Source: Pseudomonas karstica | GTDB taxonomy: Bacteria; Pseudomonadota; Gammaproteobacteria; Pseudomonadales; Pseudomonadaceae | DNA length: 64,000 nucleotides | Reading direction: 5' to 3' | NCBI RefSeq assembly: GCF_009707515.1 | Contig: NZ_WLYI01000008.1 | Coordinates: 1 to 64,000, forward strand | In this document: piece after piece, positions 1 to 11,572 of the stretch | Numbering within the stretch: the stretch's first letter is position 1 | Layout of the letters: each line of letters opens with the position of its first letter | Made by a program: the position numbers and the translations under genes | Notes under the pieces: model-generated | Seen by the model: the letters and a program-made list of their open reading frames with translations, nothing else | What the model was told of the DNA's origin: nothing | Databases searched by the model: none

Positions 1-12
1 TTAATTTCAGGT

Positions 13-1212
13 TTATTCAGATTTAAGCGTAATGCGCGCAAAAGCCTTCTTTCCTGCCTGACAAACGTGGGTAGCGCCCAGTTGGTATATAAAGGTGCGA
101 TCTACCACCTCACCATCTATACGCACACCACCGGAACCCAGGAGGTCGCGCGCCACTGCCGAGTTCTTCACCAGGCCTGCCTTATTAAGGACGGCGGCTA
201 TCGGCATTGCCTCTATAGCGCTTAATTCAATCTCTGGCAGATCATCTGGCAGCTCACCTTCTTTCATCCGGTTCCCGGCAGCACGGTGAGCATTGGCCGC
301 GGCCTCCTCACCATGGAAGCGTGCAACAATCTCTTCAGCCAACTTGATCTTGACGTCCCGCGGATTAGCGCCCGCCGCCACATCGGCGCGCAACGCATTG
401 ATCTCATCCATCGAACGAAAGCTCAACAGCTCGAAGTAGCGCCACATCAATGCATCAGGAATGGAAACCAGCTTGCCATACATCACGCCCGGCGCTTCCT
501 GGATACCCACATAGTTACCCAGAGACTTGGACATTTTCTTGACGCCATCCAACCCTTCCAGCAACGGCATCGTCAGAATGCACTGAGCCTCTTGCCCGTA
601 CGCGCGCTGCAGTTCGCGCCCCATCAGCAGATTGAACTTCTGGTCAGTACCACCCAGCTCAACGTCAGCACGCAAAGCCACGGAGTCATACCCTTGAACC
701 AATGGGTAAAGGAACTCGTGAATAGCGATTGGTTGATTAGTGGAGTAGCGCTTATCGAAGTCATCGCGCTCGAGCATGCGAGCAACGGTGTACTGGGACG
801 TCAGACGAATGAAATCCGCCGGCCCCATCTGATCCATCCAGGTAGAGTTGAAAGCCACCTCGGTCCTGGCTGGATCAAGAATCTTGAAGACTTGGTTTTT
901 GTAGGTCTCTGCGTTGTCGAGAACCTGCTCCCGCGTCAGCGGTGGACGAGTAGCACTCTTACCGCTCGGATCACCGATCATCCCGGTGAAATCACCTATA
1001 AGGAAGATCACCTGATGCCCCAGCTCCTGGAACTGGCGCAGCTTATTAATAAGCACCGTATGCCCCAGGTGTAGATCAGGCGCCGTAGGATCGAAGCCGG
1101 CCTTAATACGCAGGGGCTGGCCGCGCTTGAGCTTCTCGATCAGCTCAGCTTCGACCAACAATTCTTCCGCACCACGCTTGATCAGCGCTAGCTGCTCTTC
1201 AACCGACTTCAT
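13..1212 (-). CDS. tyrS: Tyrosyl-tRNA synthetase
   Basis: Class I aminoacyl-tRNA synthetase that charges tRNA-Tyr with tyrosine in the cytoplasm. The 399-residue protein shows the HIGH-type motif HLGH at residues 48-51 and the KMSKS motif at 226-230, followed by a C-terminal S4-like RNA-binding region (from about residue 335). The reading frame extends 15 codons further upstream, but the family start MKSVEEQL at 1212 is preferred because the extension is not conserved in what I know of the family. Length and motifs fit the TyrZ-type enzyme found beside anmK in P. aeruginosa. It is divergent from the M23 peptidase gene. Identity is certain; which TyrRS subtype is an inference. Confidence 0.96.
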   Translation of the reverse strand: MKSVEEQLALIKRGAEELLVEAELIEKLKRGQPLRIKAGFDPTAPDLHLGHTVLINKLRQFQELGHQVIFLIGDFTGMIGDPSGKSATRPPLTREQVLDNAETYKNQVFKILDPARTEVAFNSTWMDQMGPADFIRLTSQYTVARMLERDDFDKRYSTNQPIAIHEFLYPLVQGYDSVALRADVELGGTDQKFNLLMGRELQRAYGQEAQCILTMPLLEGLDGVKKMSKSLGNYVGIQEAPGVMYGKLVSIPDALMWRYFELLSFRSMDEINALRADVAAGANPRDVKIKLAEEIVARFHGEEAAANAHRAAGNRMKEGELPDDLPEIELSAIEAMPIAAVLNKAGLVKNSAVARDLLGSGGVRIDGEVVDRTFIYQLGATHVCQAGKKAFARITLKSE

Positions 1213-1325
1213 AACAGACCCGTAAGGCTCAGATTCAAAAGGGAACCAACCATACAAGATCAGGGACTAATTACAAGTTTTGCCCTACATACGGACACCG
1301 TTCAGCCCGCCTAGCATTCGCAAGC

Positions 1326-1352
1326 TTGCACCACAGATGATTTGGTTATATT
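1326..1352 (+). promoter_or_regulatory. Possible promoter of the M23 peptidase gene
   Basis: TTGCAC (1326-1331) and TATATT (1347-1352) are separated by only 15 bp; an alternative -10, TATACA, lies at 1354-1359. The leader after it, to the start codon at 1424, is strikingly T/C-rich and low in GC compared with the surrounding genes. The spacing is not ideal, so this is a weak call. Confidence 0.3.
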
Positions 1353-1423
1353 TTATACAGTTATTTCATCTTCATCATGTCATTCATCTTTTCCATTTCA
1401 TTTTTTCAAAGCCAAAATTACTT

Positions 1424-3930
<2,507 letters not shown>

Positions 3931-3940
3931 ACCTCAGACA

Positions 3941-3983
3941 GCAAAACGCCGCTTGGCCCTATCAAGGTCAAGCGGCGCTTTGC
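3941..3983. terminator. Bidirectional intrinsic terminator between anmK and erpA
   Basis: The arms GCAAAACGCCGCTTG and CAAGCGGCGCTTTGC form a long near-perfect stem with A/T tracts on both sides. It sits between the convergent anmK and erpA genes and should stop transcription from both. Confidence 0.8.
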
Positions 3984-3997
3984 AAACCTGCCGACAA

Positions 3998-4348
3998 TCA
4001 GATCGAGAATGAAGACCCGCAACCACAGGTTGTGGTCGCATTCGGGTTCTTGATCACGAAGCGCGAACCTTCCAGACCTTCCTGGTAATCCACCTCGGCT
4101 CCTGCCAGGTACTGGAAACTCATCGGATCCACGACCAAGCTTACGCCCTCGCGCTCCACGATAGTGTCGTCATCGGCCACATCTTCATCGAAGGTGAAAC
4201 CGTACTGAAACCCTGAACAACCGCCGCCCGTAACAAATACGCGCAGCTTCAAGCGATCATTACCCTCTTCATCGACCAGGCTCTTCACCTTGTGCGCAGC
4301 ACCATGGGTGAATTGCAAAGCCGTGGGGGTGAAGGATTCAACGCTCAT
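3998..4348 (-). CDS. erpA: Iron-sulfur cluster insertion protein ErpA
   Basis: A-type carrier that delivers [Fe-S] clusters to apo-proteins, including enzymes of isoprenoid synthesis. The 116-residue protein carries the three conserved cysteines C44 (GGGCSGF) and C108/C110 (CGCGSSF). The frame is open ten codons further upstream, but the ATG at 4348 has a GGGAG ribosome binding site at proper spacing and gives the usual family length. It is transcribed on the minus strand downstream of argC and ends against the anmK terminator. Confidence 0.95.
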
Positions 4349-4445
4349 GCTGATAATCTCCCGGCGTAGCGCCGCCATATTGCGTAATGGTCGGCATTAT
4401 CCGCTTCTCCTAGAAAAGCGGTCAACTATTAAGGGCGCAGCGGCA

Positions 4446-4491
4446 AGTTTCAAGCTGTCAGCTCCAGGATTGCGGCTGACAACTTGAAGCT
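4446..4491. repeat. Short inverted repeat of the intergenic REP type
   Basis: AGTTTCAAGCTGTCAGC (4446-4462) and GCTGACAACTTGAAGCT (4475-4491) are inverted copies with two mismatches and a 12-bp spacer. They lie in the argC-erpA gap. The core resembles the repeat between prkA and yeaH (43392-43494), which suggests one family of dispersed intergenic repeats. The hairpin may also act as the argC terminator. Confidence 0.6.
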
Positions 4492-4502
4492 CATAGCTAC
4501 GT

Positions 4503-5537
4503 TCAGGGCAGCATGCCCGCATGGGACAAGCCCAGTTTTTCATCCAGGCCAAAGAGGATGTTCAGGTTCTGTACCGCTTGGCCAGATGCACCTTTGACCA
4601 GGTTATCGATCACCGACAGTACCACCACCAGATCACCATCCTGCGGACGATGCACAGCAATCCGGCACACGTTGGCACCACGCACGCTACGGGTTTCCGG
4701 GTGGCTGCCCGCTGGCATCACATCGACAAAGGGCTCGTTGGCATAGCGCTTTTCGAACAGCGCCTGCAGATCCACCGAGCGATCTGCAACGGTGGCGTAC
4801 AACGTGGAGTGGATCCCGCGGATCATTGGCGTGAGGTGCGGTACGAAGGTCAGCCCAACGTCCTTGCCAGCGGCGCGACGCAGCCCTTGGCGAATTTCTG
4901 GCAAATGACGATGCCCCTTGACTGCATAGGCCTTCATGCTTTCCGATGTCTCGGAGTACAAGGAACCAACCGCCGCACCACGACCCGCACCACTGACGCC
5001 CGACTTGCAGTCAGCGATCAGACGCGAAGTATCCGCCAGCCCTGCCTCCAGCAGCGGCAGGAAGCCCAACTGCGTCGCCGTCGGATAGCAGCCAGGTACT
5101 GCGATCAGGCGCGCTTGCCTGATATGCTCACGATTGACTTCCGGCAAGCCATAAACCGCTTCCTCCAGCAACTCTGGAGCACCGTGAGGTTGCCCGTACC
5201 ACTTGGCCCACTCATCGGCGTCCTGCAGACGAAAGTCTGCCGACAGGTCGATCACCTTGGTACCGGCGTCCAGCAACTCACCCGCCAAGGCATGGGCAAC
5301 ACCATGAGGCGTGGCGAAGAACACCACGTCGCAAGCGCCCAAGGCCTTGATGTCCGGAACAGAGAAGGCCAGGCCATCGTAGTGGCCGCGCAGGTTCGGG
5401 TACATATCGGCAACAGCCAGGCCAGCCTCGGATCGAGAGGTGATGACCACCACCTCAGTTTGCGGATGCTGAGCCAACAGACGCAACAATTCGACACCGG
5501 TGTAACCCGTGCCGCCGACGATACCGACCTTGACCAT
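4503..5537 (-). CDS. argC: N-acetyl-gamma-glutamyl-phosphate reductase
   Basis: NADPH-dependent enzyme of arginine synthesis that reduces N-acetyl-glutamyl phosphate to the semialdehyde. The 344-residue protein starts with the nucleotide-binding motif [10 protein letters not shown] (residues 5-14) and contains the catalytic cysteine C150 in AVPGCYPTA. The frame is open 24 codons upstream, but the ATG at 5537 (MVKVGIVG) gives the normal length for single-domain ArgC. It is divergent from hemJ and followed on its own strand by the erpA region. Confidence 0.96.
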   Translation of the reverse strand: MVKVGIVGGTGYTGVELLRLLAQHPQTEVVVITSRSEAGLAVADMYPNLRGHYDGLAFSVPDIKALGACDVVFFATPHGVAHALAGELLDAGTKVIDLSADFRLQDADEWAKWYGQPHGAPELLEEAVYGLPEVNREHIRQARLIAVPGCYPTATQLGFLPLLEAGLADTSRLIADCKSGVSGAGRGAAVGSLYSETSESMKAYAVKGHRHLPEIRQGLRRAAGKDVGLTFVPHLTPMIRGIHSTLYATVADRSVDLQALFEKRYANEPFVDVMPAGSHPETRSVRGANVCRIAVHRPQDGDLVVVLSVIDNLVKGASGQAVQNLNILFGLDEKLGLSHAGMLP

Positions 5538-5673
5538 AAACCTGCCCTCAACGAACCCACTGGAAAGCCGTCGATAATAGGGGCCGCGCCGCCCTGCGAC
5601 AACCATCAAGGTGACGTGCGGGCACCCTGGGCACTACTATCTTCAACTACCGTGAACCTGGGAATAACTAAAA

Positions 5674-6102
5674 ATGCTTTATCTATGGGTCAAAGTCTTT
5701 CATATCGTCAGCATCGTCTGCTGGTTTGCCGGCTTGTTCTACCTGCCGCGCCTGTTCGTCTACCACGCACAAAGCGAGGACACCGTCAGCAAAGAACGCT
5801 TCAGCATCATGGAGCGCAAGCTGTATCGCGGCATCATGGGGCCGGCCATGATCGCCACGCTGGTCTTTGGGATCTGGCTGATCAGCCTCAACCCCGGCGT
5901 GTTCAGTCAGGGAGCCTGGATGCATGCGAAGCTGACCCTCGTGGTCATTCTGATCGGCTACCACCATATGTGCGGCGCTCAGGTGAAACGTTTTGCCCGT
6001 GGCGAAAACACCCGCAGCCATGTCTTTTATCGCTGGTTCAATGAAGTACCGGTTCTGATATTGCTGGCAATCGTAATTTTGGTTGTTGTCAAACCGTTCT
6101 AA
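5674..6102 (+). CDS. hemJ: Protoporphyrinogen oxidase HemJ
   Basis: Small inner-membrane protein that oxidises protoporphyrinogen IX to protoporphyrin IX in heme synthesis. The 142 residues form four hydrophobic segments (roughly 1-25, 53-76, 84-104 and 122-141), with a conserved His at position 10 (WVKVFHIVS). The length fits HemJ (formerly UPF0093). The next gene, a nitronate monooxygenase homologue, starts 24 bp downstream, so the two may be co-transcribed. Function is assigned by family resemblance. Confidence 0.9.
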   Translation: MLYLWVKVFHIVSIVCWFAGLFYLPRLFVYHAQSEDTVSKERFSIMERKLYRGIMGPAMIATLVFGIWLISLNPGVFSQGAWMHAKLTLVVILIGYHHMCGAQVKRFARGENTRSHVFYRWFNEVPVLILLAIVILVVVKPF

Positions 6103-6126
6103 CACCTATTACTCGGGGTACTTCCA

Positions 6127-7095
6127 ATGTCGCTGCCCGCTCTGCTTGAACAACGTCTGCGCCTGCCCGTGGTGGCTGCGCCGATGTTTCTGATTTCCAA
6201 CCCGCAACTGGTCCTGGCGTGCTGCGGCAATGGAATAGTCGGCAGTTTCCCCGCCCTCAACCAGCGGGAAAGCAGCGGTTTCAAAGCCTGGCTGGAAGAA
6301 ATCGAAGCGGGCCTGGCGCTGCTGGACAACCCCGCGCCCTACGCGGTCAACCTGATCGTGCACAACAGCAACCCACGCCTGGAGGCGGATCTGGCGATTT
6401 GCGTCGAGCATAAGGTACCGATTGTCATCACCAGCCTGGGGGCAGTGAAAGAACTGGTCGATGCCGTGCACAGCTACGGCGGCCTGGTCTTTCACGACGT
6501 CACCACGAGGCGCCATGCCGAGAAAGCCGCAGAGGCCGGTGTCGATGGATTGATCGCTGTAGCCGCTGGCGCTGGTGGCCATGCCGGCACCTGGAGCCCG
6601 TTTTCATTGATTGCCGAAATTCGTCAGTTTTTCGACAAGACCCTGTTGCTGGCCGGTTGCCTGAACCACGGTCACGAAATCCTCGCCGCGCAACTGCTCG
6701 GTGCAGACTTGGCGTATTTCGGTACCCGTTTTATCGGCACCACGGAAAGTCACGCCCCCGACGCCTATAAAGAGATGCTGCTCACATCGCGCGCCGCCGA
6801 CATCGTGCACACTCCCGCCGTTTCGGGCGTACCCGCAAGCTTCATGCGCCAGAGCCTGGAAAATGCCGGTTTCGACCTCCCCACCCTGCAAGGCAAAGGT
6901 GAAGTCAATTTCGGCTCCAAGCTCAAGCCCTTGAGTGATGAAGCCAAAGCCTGGAAAACCGTATGGTCGGCCGGCCAAGGCGTCGGTGAGATTAATGATT
7001 TACCCAGTGTCGAGGAGCTTGTTGCCCGCCTGGATGCCGAATACCGCAAGGCGCTGGCGCACGCAGCGCAATTGCCCAAACACTGGCCTCGCTGA
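6127..7095 (+). CDS. Nitronate monooxygenase family protein
   Basis: FMN-dependent enzyme of the 2-nitropropane dioxygenase family, which oxidises alkyl nitronates such as propionate-3-nitronate. The 322-residue protein has the N-terminal strand LPVVAAPMFLISNP and the FMN-binding glycine-rich segment AVAAGAGGHAGTWSP at about residue 140. A later segment (LAGCLNHGHEILAAQLLGAD) matches the family's TIM-barrel end. It follows hemJ by 24 bp. The physiological substrate cannot be read from sequence. Confidence 0.88.
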   Translation: MSLPALLEQRLRLPVVAAPMFLISNPQLVLACCGNGIVGSFPALNQRESSGFKAWLEEIEAGLALLDNPAPYAVNLIVHNSNPRLEADLAICVEHKVPIVITSLGAVKELVDAVHSYGGLVFHDVTTRRHAEKAAEAGVDGLIAVAAGAGGHAGTWSPFSLIAEIRQFFDKTLLLAGCLNHGHEILAAQLLGADLAYFGTRFIGTTESHAPDAYKEMLLTSRAADIVHTPAVSGVPASFMRQSLENAGFDLPTLQGKGEVNFGSKLKPLSDEAKAWKTVWSAGQGVGEINDLPSVEELVARLDAEYRKALAHAAQLPKHWPR

Positions 7096-7181
7096 ATAAG
7101 CAGTGACGTGTGGCCTGCCAATCAAGGCAGGCCTTACACTCCCTGCAATACCTACCCAATTCAAGTGACAAGGATGCCCGC

Positions 7182-8147
7182 ATGAGCGACAACCGTTTCA
7201 AGATTGTATTTGAAGGCGCCTTGCTGCCGGGTGTCGAAGCCTCCACGGCGAAACTAAACCTCGCCGACCTGTTCAAAAGCGACGTCGAGGCGATCGAGAA
7301 GCTGTTTACCGGACGCCCCGTTGCCCTCAAGCGTGACCTGACCCACTCCAGCGCCCAAACCTACCTTGAAGCGCTGACCAAGACAGGCATAGATGCCCGT
7401 ATCGAAGCCGAACAGCCAGTAGCCTTCAGCCTGGCCGAGACACACGAAGCCCCATCCGCCAGCGCCACAGACTACACCCGCCCGACGGCCTCCCCTTACG
7501 CGCCACCCCGTGCTGGCGTCGGTGAAAACCTGCCCGAATTTTCCACCCTGAAGGTTTTCACCGTTAATGGGCGAATTGGCCGACTGCGTTTCCTGGCCTG
7601 GATGCTGGTACTGACCATGGCAATGCTCGCCGTCACCAGCGTGGTTTTTACCGTCGGGCTGGGCATCGCTGCCGTGTCGCCAACGATTGCAACCATCATT
7701 GGAGCTCTGGTCGGTATCGCGGTATTCGTGGCTTTTATCTGGGTCAGCATACTGATCACGGTACAGCGCCTGCATGACCTGGGTTGGTCCGGCTGGCTGT
7801 GGTTCCTCAACCTGGTACCGTTCGTGGGCAGCGTTTTCCCGATTCTATTAATGGTGCTGCCGGGCAACACCGGCGCTAACCAGTACGGCCCGCCGCCGCC
7901 GTCCAACAGCACATCAGTCAAAGTGCTATCCGTGCTGTGGCTGGCACTGATTCCATTACTACTCAGCGTTTTTTTGGTCTCCGGCCTGACCGGCATGCTG
8001 GATAACCTTGAAAGCAACGTGGATAGCAGCTATGAAAGCAGCTCCATGACCTACGATGAGAACGCCGGCCAGGGCGTTATCGCTGGCGAAGAAGAGGTTC
8101 AAAGTGCTAGCGATGCGGCCGAACCTGTAGACTCTCCGGAAGAATGA
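7182..8147 (+). CDS. DUF805 membrane protein with soluble N-terminal domain
   Basis: Inner-membrane protein of unknown function, 321 residues. The first 120 residues are soluble; the DUF805 part follows, with hydrophobic segments at about 140-165, 170-200 and 215-240 and the family-typical stretch RLHDLGWSGWLWFLNLVP. One more membrane segment (about 255-275) precedes an acidic, Ser-rich C-terminal tail. The ATG at 7182 is preferred over an in-frame start 24 codons upstream because AAGGA precedes it at suitable distance. No partner is evident among the neighbours. Confidence 0.85.
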   Translation: MSDNRFKIVFEGALLPGVEASTAKLNLADLFKSDVEAIEKLFTGRPVALKRDLTHSSAQTYLEALTKTGIDARIEAEQPVAFSLAETHEAPSASATDYTRPTASPYAPPRAGVGENLPEFSTLKVFTVNGRIGRLRFLAWMLVLTMAMLAVTSVVFTVGLGIAAVSPTIATIIGALVGIAVFVAFIWVSILITVQRLHDLGWSGWLWFLNLVPFVGSVFPILLMVLPGNTGANQYGPPPPSNSTSVKVLSVLWLALIPLLLSVFLVSGLTGMLDNLESNVDSSYESSSMTYDENAGQGVIAGEEEVQSASDAAEPVDSPEE

Positions 8148-8210
8148 AGAAACGCCGAACGCCTGTGATGCCTCTGTCGCAGGCTCGGTGGTGTTGCGAT
8201 GGAGAAACGC

Positions 8211-8999
8211 ATGACCCGTTACGCTCTGATCACCGGTGCCTCCAGCGGCATCGGCCTGGCCCTGGCTGAAGCATTGGCCCGTCGCGGCCGCAGCTTGATT
8301 CTGGTGGCTCGCCAGCGTGATCAGTTGGAAAGCATTGCCATCGAATTGACCCAGCGCTTTGGCGTCGAGGTACTGTTTCGCGCCTGTGATCTCGGCGAGC
8401 CTCTTCGGCTTTCCGGGTTTCTGCTGGAGCTGGAAGAGGGAGAGCGGCACATCGACCTGCTGATCAACTGCGCAGGCATCGGCACCAGCGGCCCTTTTCT
8501 CGCACAAGACTGGATGACCGAACAGGACCTGATGGAAGTAAACATCCTGGCACTCACCCGCCTGTGCCATGCCGTTGGCAACTCAATGGCACTGCAGGGC
8601 GGCGGGCAGATTCTCAACGTTGCCTCGGTCGCCGCTTTCCAGCCCGGCCCATGGATGAGCACCTACTACGCCAGCAAGGCCTATGTGTTGCATTTCTCCG
8701 AAGGGTTGCGCGAAGAACTGAAGAGCTGCGCAATAAAAGTCTCGGTACTCTGTCCTGGCCCGACCCGCACTGCTTTCTTCGGCACCGCACAAATGGACAC
8801 CGCCAAGCTGGACCGCAGCCAACAGCTGATGAGCCCGCAAGAAGTCGCCCTCTACGCCGTACGCGCCCTGGAAAAGAACAAAGCCATCATCATTCCAGGC
8901 CGCCGTAATCGCTGGCTGGCGTTCAGTCCGCGATTGAGCCCACGCTGGTTGACCCGCAAGATCGCTGGCGCCATCAACAAGGCCTACTCCTCGCGCTGA
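8211..8999 (+). CDS. Short-chain dehydrogenase/reductase
   Basis: NAD(P)-dependent oxidoreductase of the classical SDR type, 262 residues. Visible are the cofactor motif TGASSGIG (8-15), the NAG-type motif NCAG (86-89), the catalytic Ser139 (NVASVAAF) and the YxxxK pair Y152/K156 (TYYASK). A start four codons upstream (8199) is possible, but GGAG lies correctly before the ATG at 8211. The C-terminal end has a basic, hydrophobic tail. The substrate is not predictable from the sequence or neighbours. Confidence 0.87.
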   Translation: MTRYALITGASSGIGLALAEALARRGRSLILVARQRDQLESIAIELTQRFGVEVLFRACDLGEPLRLSGFLLELEEGERHIDLLINCAGIGTSGPFLAQDWMTEQDLMEVNILALTRLCHAVGNSMALQGGGQILNVASVAAFQPGPWMSTYYASKAYVLHFSEGLREELKSCAIKVSVLCPGPTRTAFFGTAQMDTAKLDRSQQLMSPQEVALYAVRALEKNKAIIIPGRRNRWLAFSPRLSPRWLTRKIAGAINKAYSSR

Positions 9000-9083
9000 C
9001 CCCTACAGACATACGCAAAGGGCTAGGCGCACACAGATCGCCTGAGTACACTCAGCCTGCACTTTCACTACGGAGAAACAGCT

Positions 9084-9422
9084 GTGGATACTCTGTTCAC
9101 CAAGATCATCAACAGAGAAATACCCGCGAAGATCATCTACGAGGATGACCAGGTCCTGGCATTCCACGATATCGCGCCAATGGCACCCGTGCACTTTCTC
9201 GTGATCCCGAAAAAGCCGATCCGCACCCTCAACGACCTCACCGAGGAAGACAAGGCGCTGGCTGGACATATACTGTTCACCGCCCAGCGCCTGGCGGTGG
9301 AACAAGGCTGTGAAAAGGGCTTTCGCGTGGTGATGAACTGCAATGAAGATGGCGGCCAGACCGTTTACCACATTCATATGCATGTACTGGGTCAGCGCCA
9401 GATGAACTGGCCACCGGGCTGA
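9084..9422 (+). CDS. hinT: HIT family purine nucleoside phosphoramidase
   Basis: Small cytoplasmic nucleotide hydrolase of the HinT branch, 112 residues, which hydrolyses adenosine phosphoramidates. The histidine triad is present as HIHMHVLG near residue 97, preceded by the conserved segment NEDGGQTVYH. The gene begins with GTG, supported by a CGGAGA ribosome binding site about 8 bp upstream and by the conserved N-terminus MDTLFTKIINREIPAKI. It lies upstream of coq7 with a 117-bp gap. Confidence 0.92.
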   Translation: MDTLFTKIINREIPAKIIYEDDQVLAFHDIAPMAPVHFLVIPKKPIRTLNDLTEEDKALAGHILFTAQRLAVEQGCEKGFRVVMNCNEDGGQTVYHIHMHVLGQRQMNWPPG

Positions 9423-9438
9423 ATGAAGCACCGCACGA

Positions 9439-9461
9439 GGTCGTAGCCACAAGCTGCGACC
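9439..9461. other. Hairpin between hinT and coq7
   Basis: GGTCGTAGC and GCTGCGACC form a 9-bp stem with one mismatch and a 5-nt loop, 17 bp after the hinT stop codon. No T-run follows, so it is not a clear terminator; it may be a REP remnant or an mRNA 3' end. Confidence 0.4.
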
Positions 9462-9539
9462 TTATGAGCATGCCCCAACGCAAACCTTCCTCCACCGATT
9501 GCGGTAAACTGGCCGCTGAGATTCTTCCCGGAGGTCAGC

Positions 9540-10187
9540 ATGACTACCCAACGTCACTACTCGCCAATTGACCGTCTATTGCTGCAAGCCGATACGGCCA
9601 TACGCACGTTGTTGCCGTTCAGCGGCCAGCCGTATCGCCCATCGCCCGCTATCACGCAACCCGACGTACAGATGAGCGAGACCGACACCCGCCACGTCGC
9701 CGGCCTGATGCGCATCAACCATACCGGCGAAGTCTGTGCCCAGGCGCTGTACCAAGGCCAGGCCCTGACGGCCAAGCTGCCGCAAGTACGTGCCGCCATG
9801 GAGCACGCCGCCGAGGAAGAAATCGACCACCTTGCCTGGTGTGAGCAACGCATACGCCAGTTGGGCAGCCACCCCAGCGTACTGAATCCGTTATTTTATG
9901 GTATGTCGTTTGGCATTGGCGCCGTGGCCGGGTTGGTCAGCGACAAAGTCAGCCTTGGGTTTGTGGCGGCCACCGAACATCAAGTATGTAAACACCTGAA
10001 TGAGCATTTGGAACAATTGCCGGCCGAAGACGAAAAATCCCGGGCAATTCTTGAGCAGATGCGTATTGATGAAGAACTTCATGCACAAAGCGCGCTGGAT
10101 GCGGGCGGCTTCCGTTTCCCCGCGCCAGTGAAGCTTGGTATGAGCCTGTTGGCCAAGGTCATGACCAAGAGCACTTACCGCATCTGA
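9540..10187 (+). CDS. coq7: 3-demethoxyubiquinol 3-hydroxylase (Coq7)
   Basis: Di-iron hydroxylase of ubiquinone synthesis that adds the last ring hydroxyl group to demethoxyubiquinol. The 215-residue protein contains the four iron-ligand segments of the family: [27 protein letters not shown] and DEELHAQSA. It starts at an ATG preceded by GGAGG, giving the family-typical length. A strong terminator follows the gene. Confidence 0.95.
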   Translation: MTTQRHYSPIDRLLLQADTAIRTLLPFSGQPYRPSPAITQPDVQMSETDTRHVAGLMRINHTGEVCAQALYQGQALTAKLPQVRAAMEHAAEEEIDHLAWCEQRIRQLGSHPSVLNPLFYGMSFGIGAVAGLVSDKVSLGFVAATEHQVCKHLNEHLEQLPAEDEKSRAILEQMRIDEELHAQSALDAGGFRFPAPVKLGMSLLAKVMTKSTYRI

Positions 10188-10202
10188 TCGAGCCTACAGA
10201 AA

Positions 10203-10238
10203 GCCAAAAGGGCGCTATCTAAGCGCCCTTTCTTTTTG
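10203..10238. terminator. Intrinsic terminator after coq7
   Basis: AAAGGGCGC and GCGCCCTTT form a 9-bp stem with a TATCTAA-type loop, followed by TCTTTTT. It is flanked by an A-run on the other side, so it can also serve the convergent OsmC gene. Confidence 0.85.
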
Positions 10239-10251
10239 CCTGATCTATCGA

Positions 10252-10674
10252 TCAACCCAACTCAATGATCTCGTAATCATGAGTAATGGCTACACCCGCC
10301 GCCCCCAACATGATCGAGGCCGAGCAGTACTTCTCTGCCGACAACTCGATGGCACGCTTGACCTGAGCCTCTTTCAGCCCACGCCCCTTGACCACAAAAT
10401 GCATATGGATCTTGGTAAAAACCTTGGGATCTTCGGTGGCGCGCTCAGCTTCCAGGAAGGCTTCGCAGCTTTCCACCGCCTGGCGGGACTTTTTCAGGAT
10501 GCTGACCACATCGAAATTGCTGCAACCCCCTACACCAAGCAGAAGCATTTCCATAGGCCGTACACCCAGGTTGCGACCACCGGCTTCGGGCGGTCCGTCC
10601 ATGACCACAACATGGCCACTGCCCGACTCACCGAGGAACATGGCTTCGCCCGCCCATTGGATGCGTGCCTTCAT
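10252..10674 (-). CDS. OsmC family protein
   Basis: Probable thiol peroxidase or redox protein of the OsmC/YhfA family, 140 residues. Two cysteines typical of the family are present: C51 (GVGGCSNFD) and one in AEKYCSAS near residue 116. The frame is open 14 codons upstream, but the ATG at 10674 (MKARIQW) fits the family N-terminus. It is divergent from vfr. YhfA-like proteins often sit beside crp/vfr, which supports the assignment to that branch; the substrate is unknown. Confidence 0.88.
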   Translation of the reverse strand: MKARIQWAGEAMFLGESGSGHVVVMDGPPEAGGRNLGVRPMEMLLLGVGGCSNFDVVSILKKSRQAVESCEAFLEAERATEDPKVFTKIHMHFVVKGRGLKEAQVKRAIELSAEKYCSASIMLGAAGVAITHDYEIIELG

Positions 10675-10813
10675 CGCCCAGACTCCACTGCTAAAAAAGG
10701 GTCGCCAGCTTAGCACATGGCCTTGGAGCCCCAGCGCCCCTGCGTGAAAGCGCCCAACCTTAGGGCTTGATAGATAAATTCTCTGATCGAGGCAGAATGT
10801 GTCTGTTAAGCTG

Positions 10814-10838
10814 GCGCCAAATCACTGGCGCTTTTTTT
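10814..10838 (+). terminator. Intrinsic terminator upstream of vfr
   Basis: GCGCCA (10814-10819) and TGGCGC (10826-10831) form a perfect 6-bp stem with a 6-nt loop, followed directly by seven T residues (10832-10838). It reads on the plus strand, 89 bp before the vfr start. No gene ends upstream on this strand, so it either attenuates a long vfr leader or ends a small RNA. Confidence 0.7.
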
Positions 10839-10927
10839 CCATCCATTTGATGACGTCGCGCAGCCGTTGATAGTGCTGCTCACAAAACAAGCTCAACCAC
10901 ACCGTGCAGTCTTTTCGGGATACAACC

Positions 10928-11572
10928 ATGGTTGCTATTACTCCCACATCCAAGATCAAGAACCTCGACAAACTATTGATGCATTGTCAGCGTCGGCGCT
11001 ACCCGGTCAAACACAACATCATTTGCGCCGGCGAGCGCTCCGAAACCCTGTTTTTCATTATCAAAGGCTCCGTCACCATCTTGATCGAGGATGAAGATGG
11101 CCGCGAAATGATCATCGCCTACCTTAATACTGGCGATTTCTTCGGTGAGCTGGGGCTATTTGAGCAATCGGGGAAAGAACAGGAACGCAGCGCTTGGGTA
11201 CGCGCCAAGATCGAGTGTGAAGTCGCCGAGATCAGCTATACGAAATTTCGTGAACTGGCCCAGGAAGACCCTGACATTCTGTACTCCTTGAGCGGCCAGA
11301 TCGCCCAGCGTCTGAGAGACACCACTCGCAAGGTGGGGGACCTGGCGTTCTTCGATGTCACCGGACGGGTGGCTCGTTGCTTGCTGGAACTGTGCAAGCA
11401 ACCGGACGCCATGACCCATCCAGACGGTATGCAAATCAAGGTCACTCGCCAGGAAATCGGGCGCATCGTTGGCTGTTCACGGGAGATGGTCGGTCGGGTC
11501 CTCAAGGACCTGGAAGAGCGTAGCCTGGTTCATGTCAAAGGCAAGACCATGGTGGTCTTCGGTACCCGTTAA
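10928..11572 (+). CDS. vfr: cAMP-binding global regulator Vfr (Crp homologue)
   Basis: Transcription factor of the CRP/FNR family that responds to cyclic AMP. The 214-residue protein has an N-terminal cyclic-nucleotide domain with the phosphate-binding cassette [10 protein letters not shown] (about residues 75-84), followed by a dimer helix and a C-terminal helix-turn-helix ([19 protein letters not shown], about 178-196). It is nearly identical in length and very similar in sequence to Vfr of P. aeruginosa. The ATG at 10928 is used instead of one eight codons upstream because it reproduces that N-terminus (MVAITPTS). It overlaps the convergent lipoate-ligase-like gene by 3-4 bp, with no terminator between them. 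Confidence 0.96.
   Translation: MVAITPTSKIKNLDKLLMHCQRRRYPVKHNIICAGERSETLFFIIKGSVTILIEDEDGREMIIAYLNTGDFFGELGLFEQSGKEQERSAWVRAKIECEVAEISYTKFRELAQEDPDILYSLSGQIAQRLRDTTRKVGDLAFFDVTGRVARCLLELCKQPDAMTHPDGMQIKVTRQEIGRIVGCSREMVGRVLKDLEERSLVHVKGKTMVVFGTR

Noticed and set aside
286..1074. 262-codon open frame antisense to tyrS
   Set aside because: It lies fully inside tyrS, resembles no protein I know, and high-GC codon bias produces such antisense frames.
4521..6044. 507-codon open frame antisense to argC running into hemJ
   Set aside because: Shadow of argC and hemJ; no family features and both real genes are certain.
10188..10251. Missing speD between coq7 and the OsmC gene
   Set aside because: PAO1 has speD here (from memory), but gene content at this place varies between Pseudomonas species, so its absence is not remarkable.
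10767..10798. TTGATA and CAGAAT as a promoter for a small RNA before vfr
   Set aside because: The 20-bp spacing is too long for a sigma-70 promoter; kept out of the feature list.
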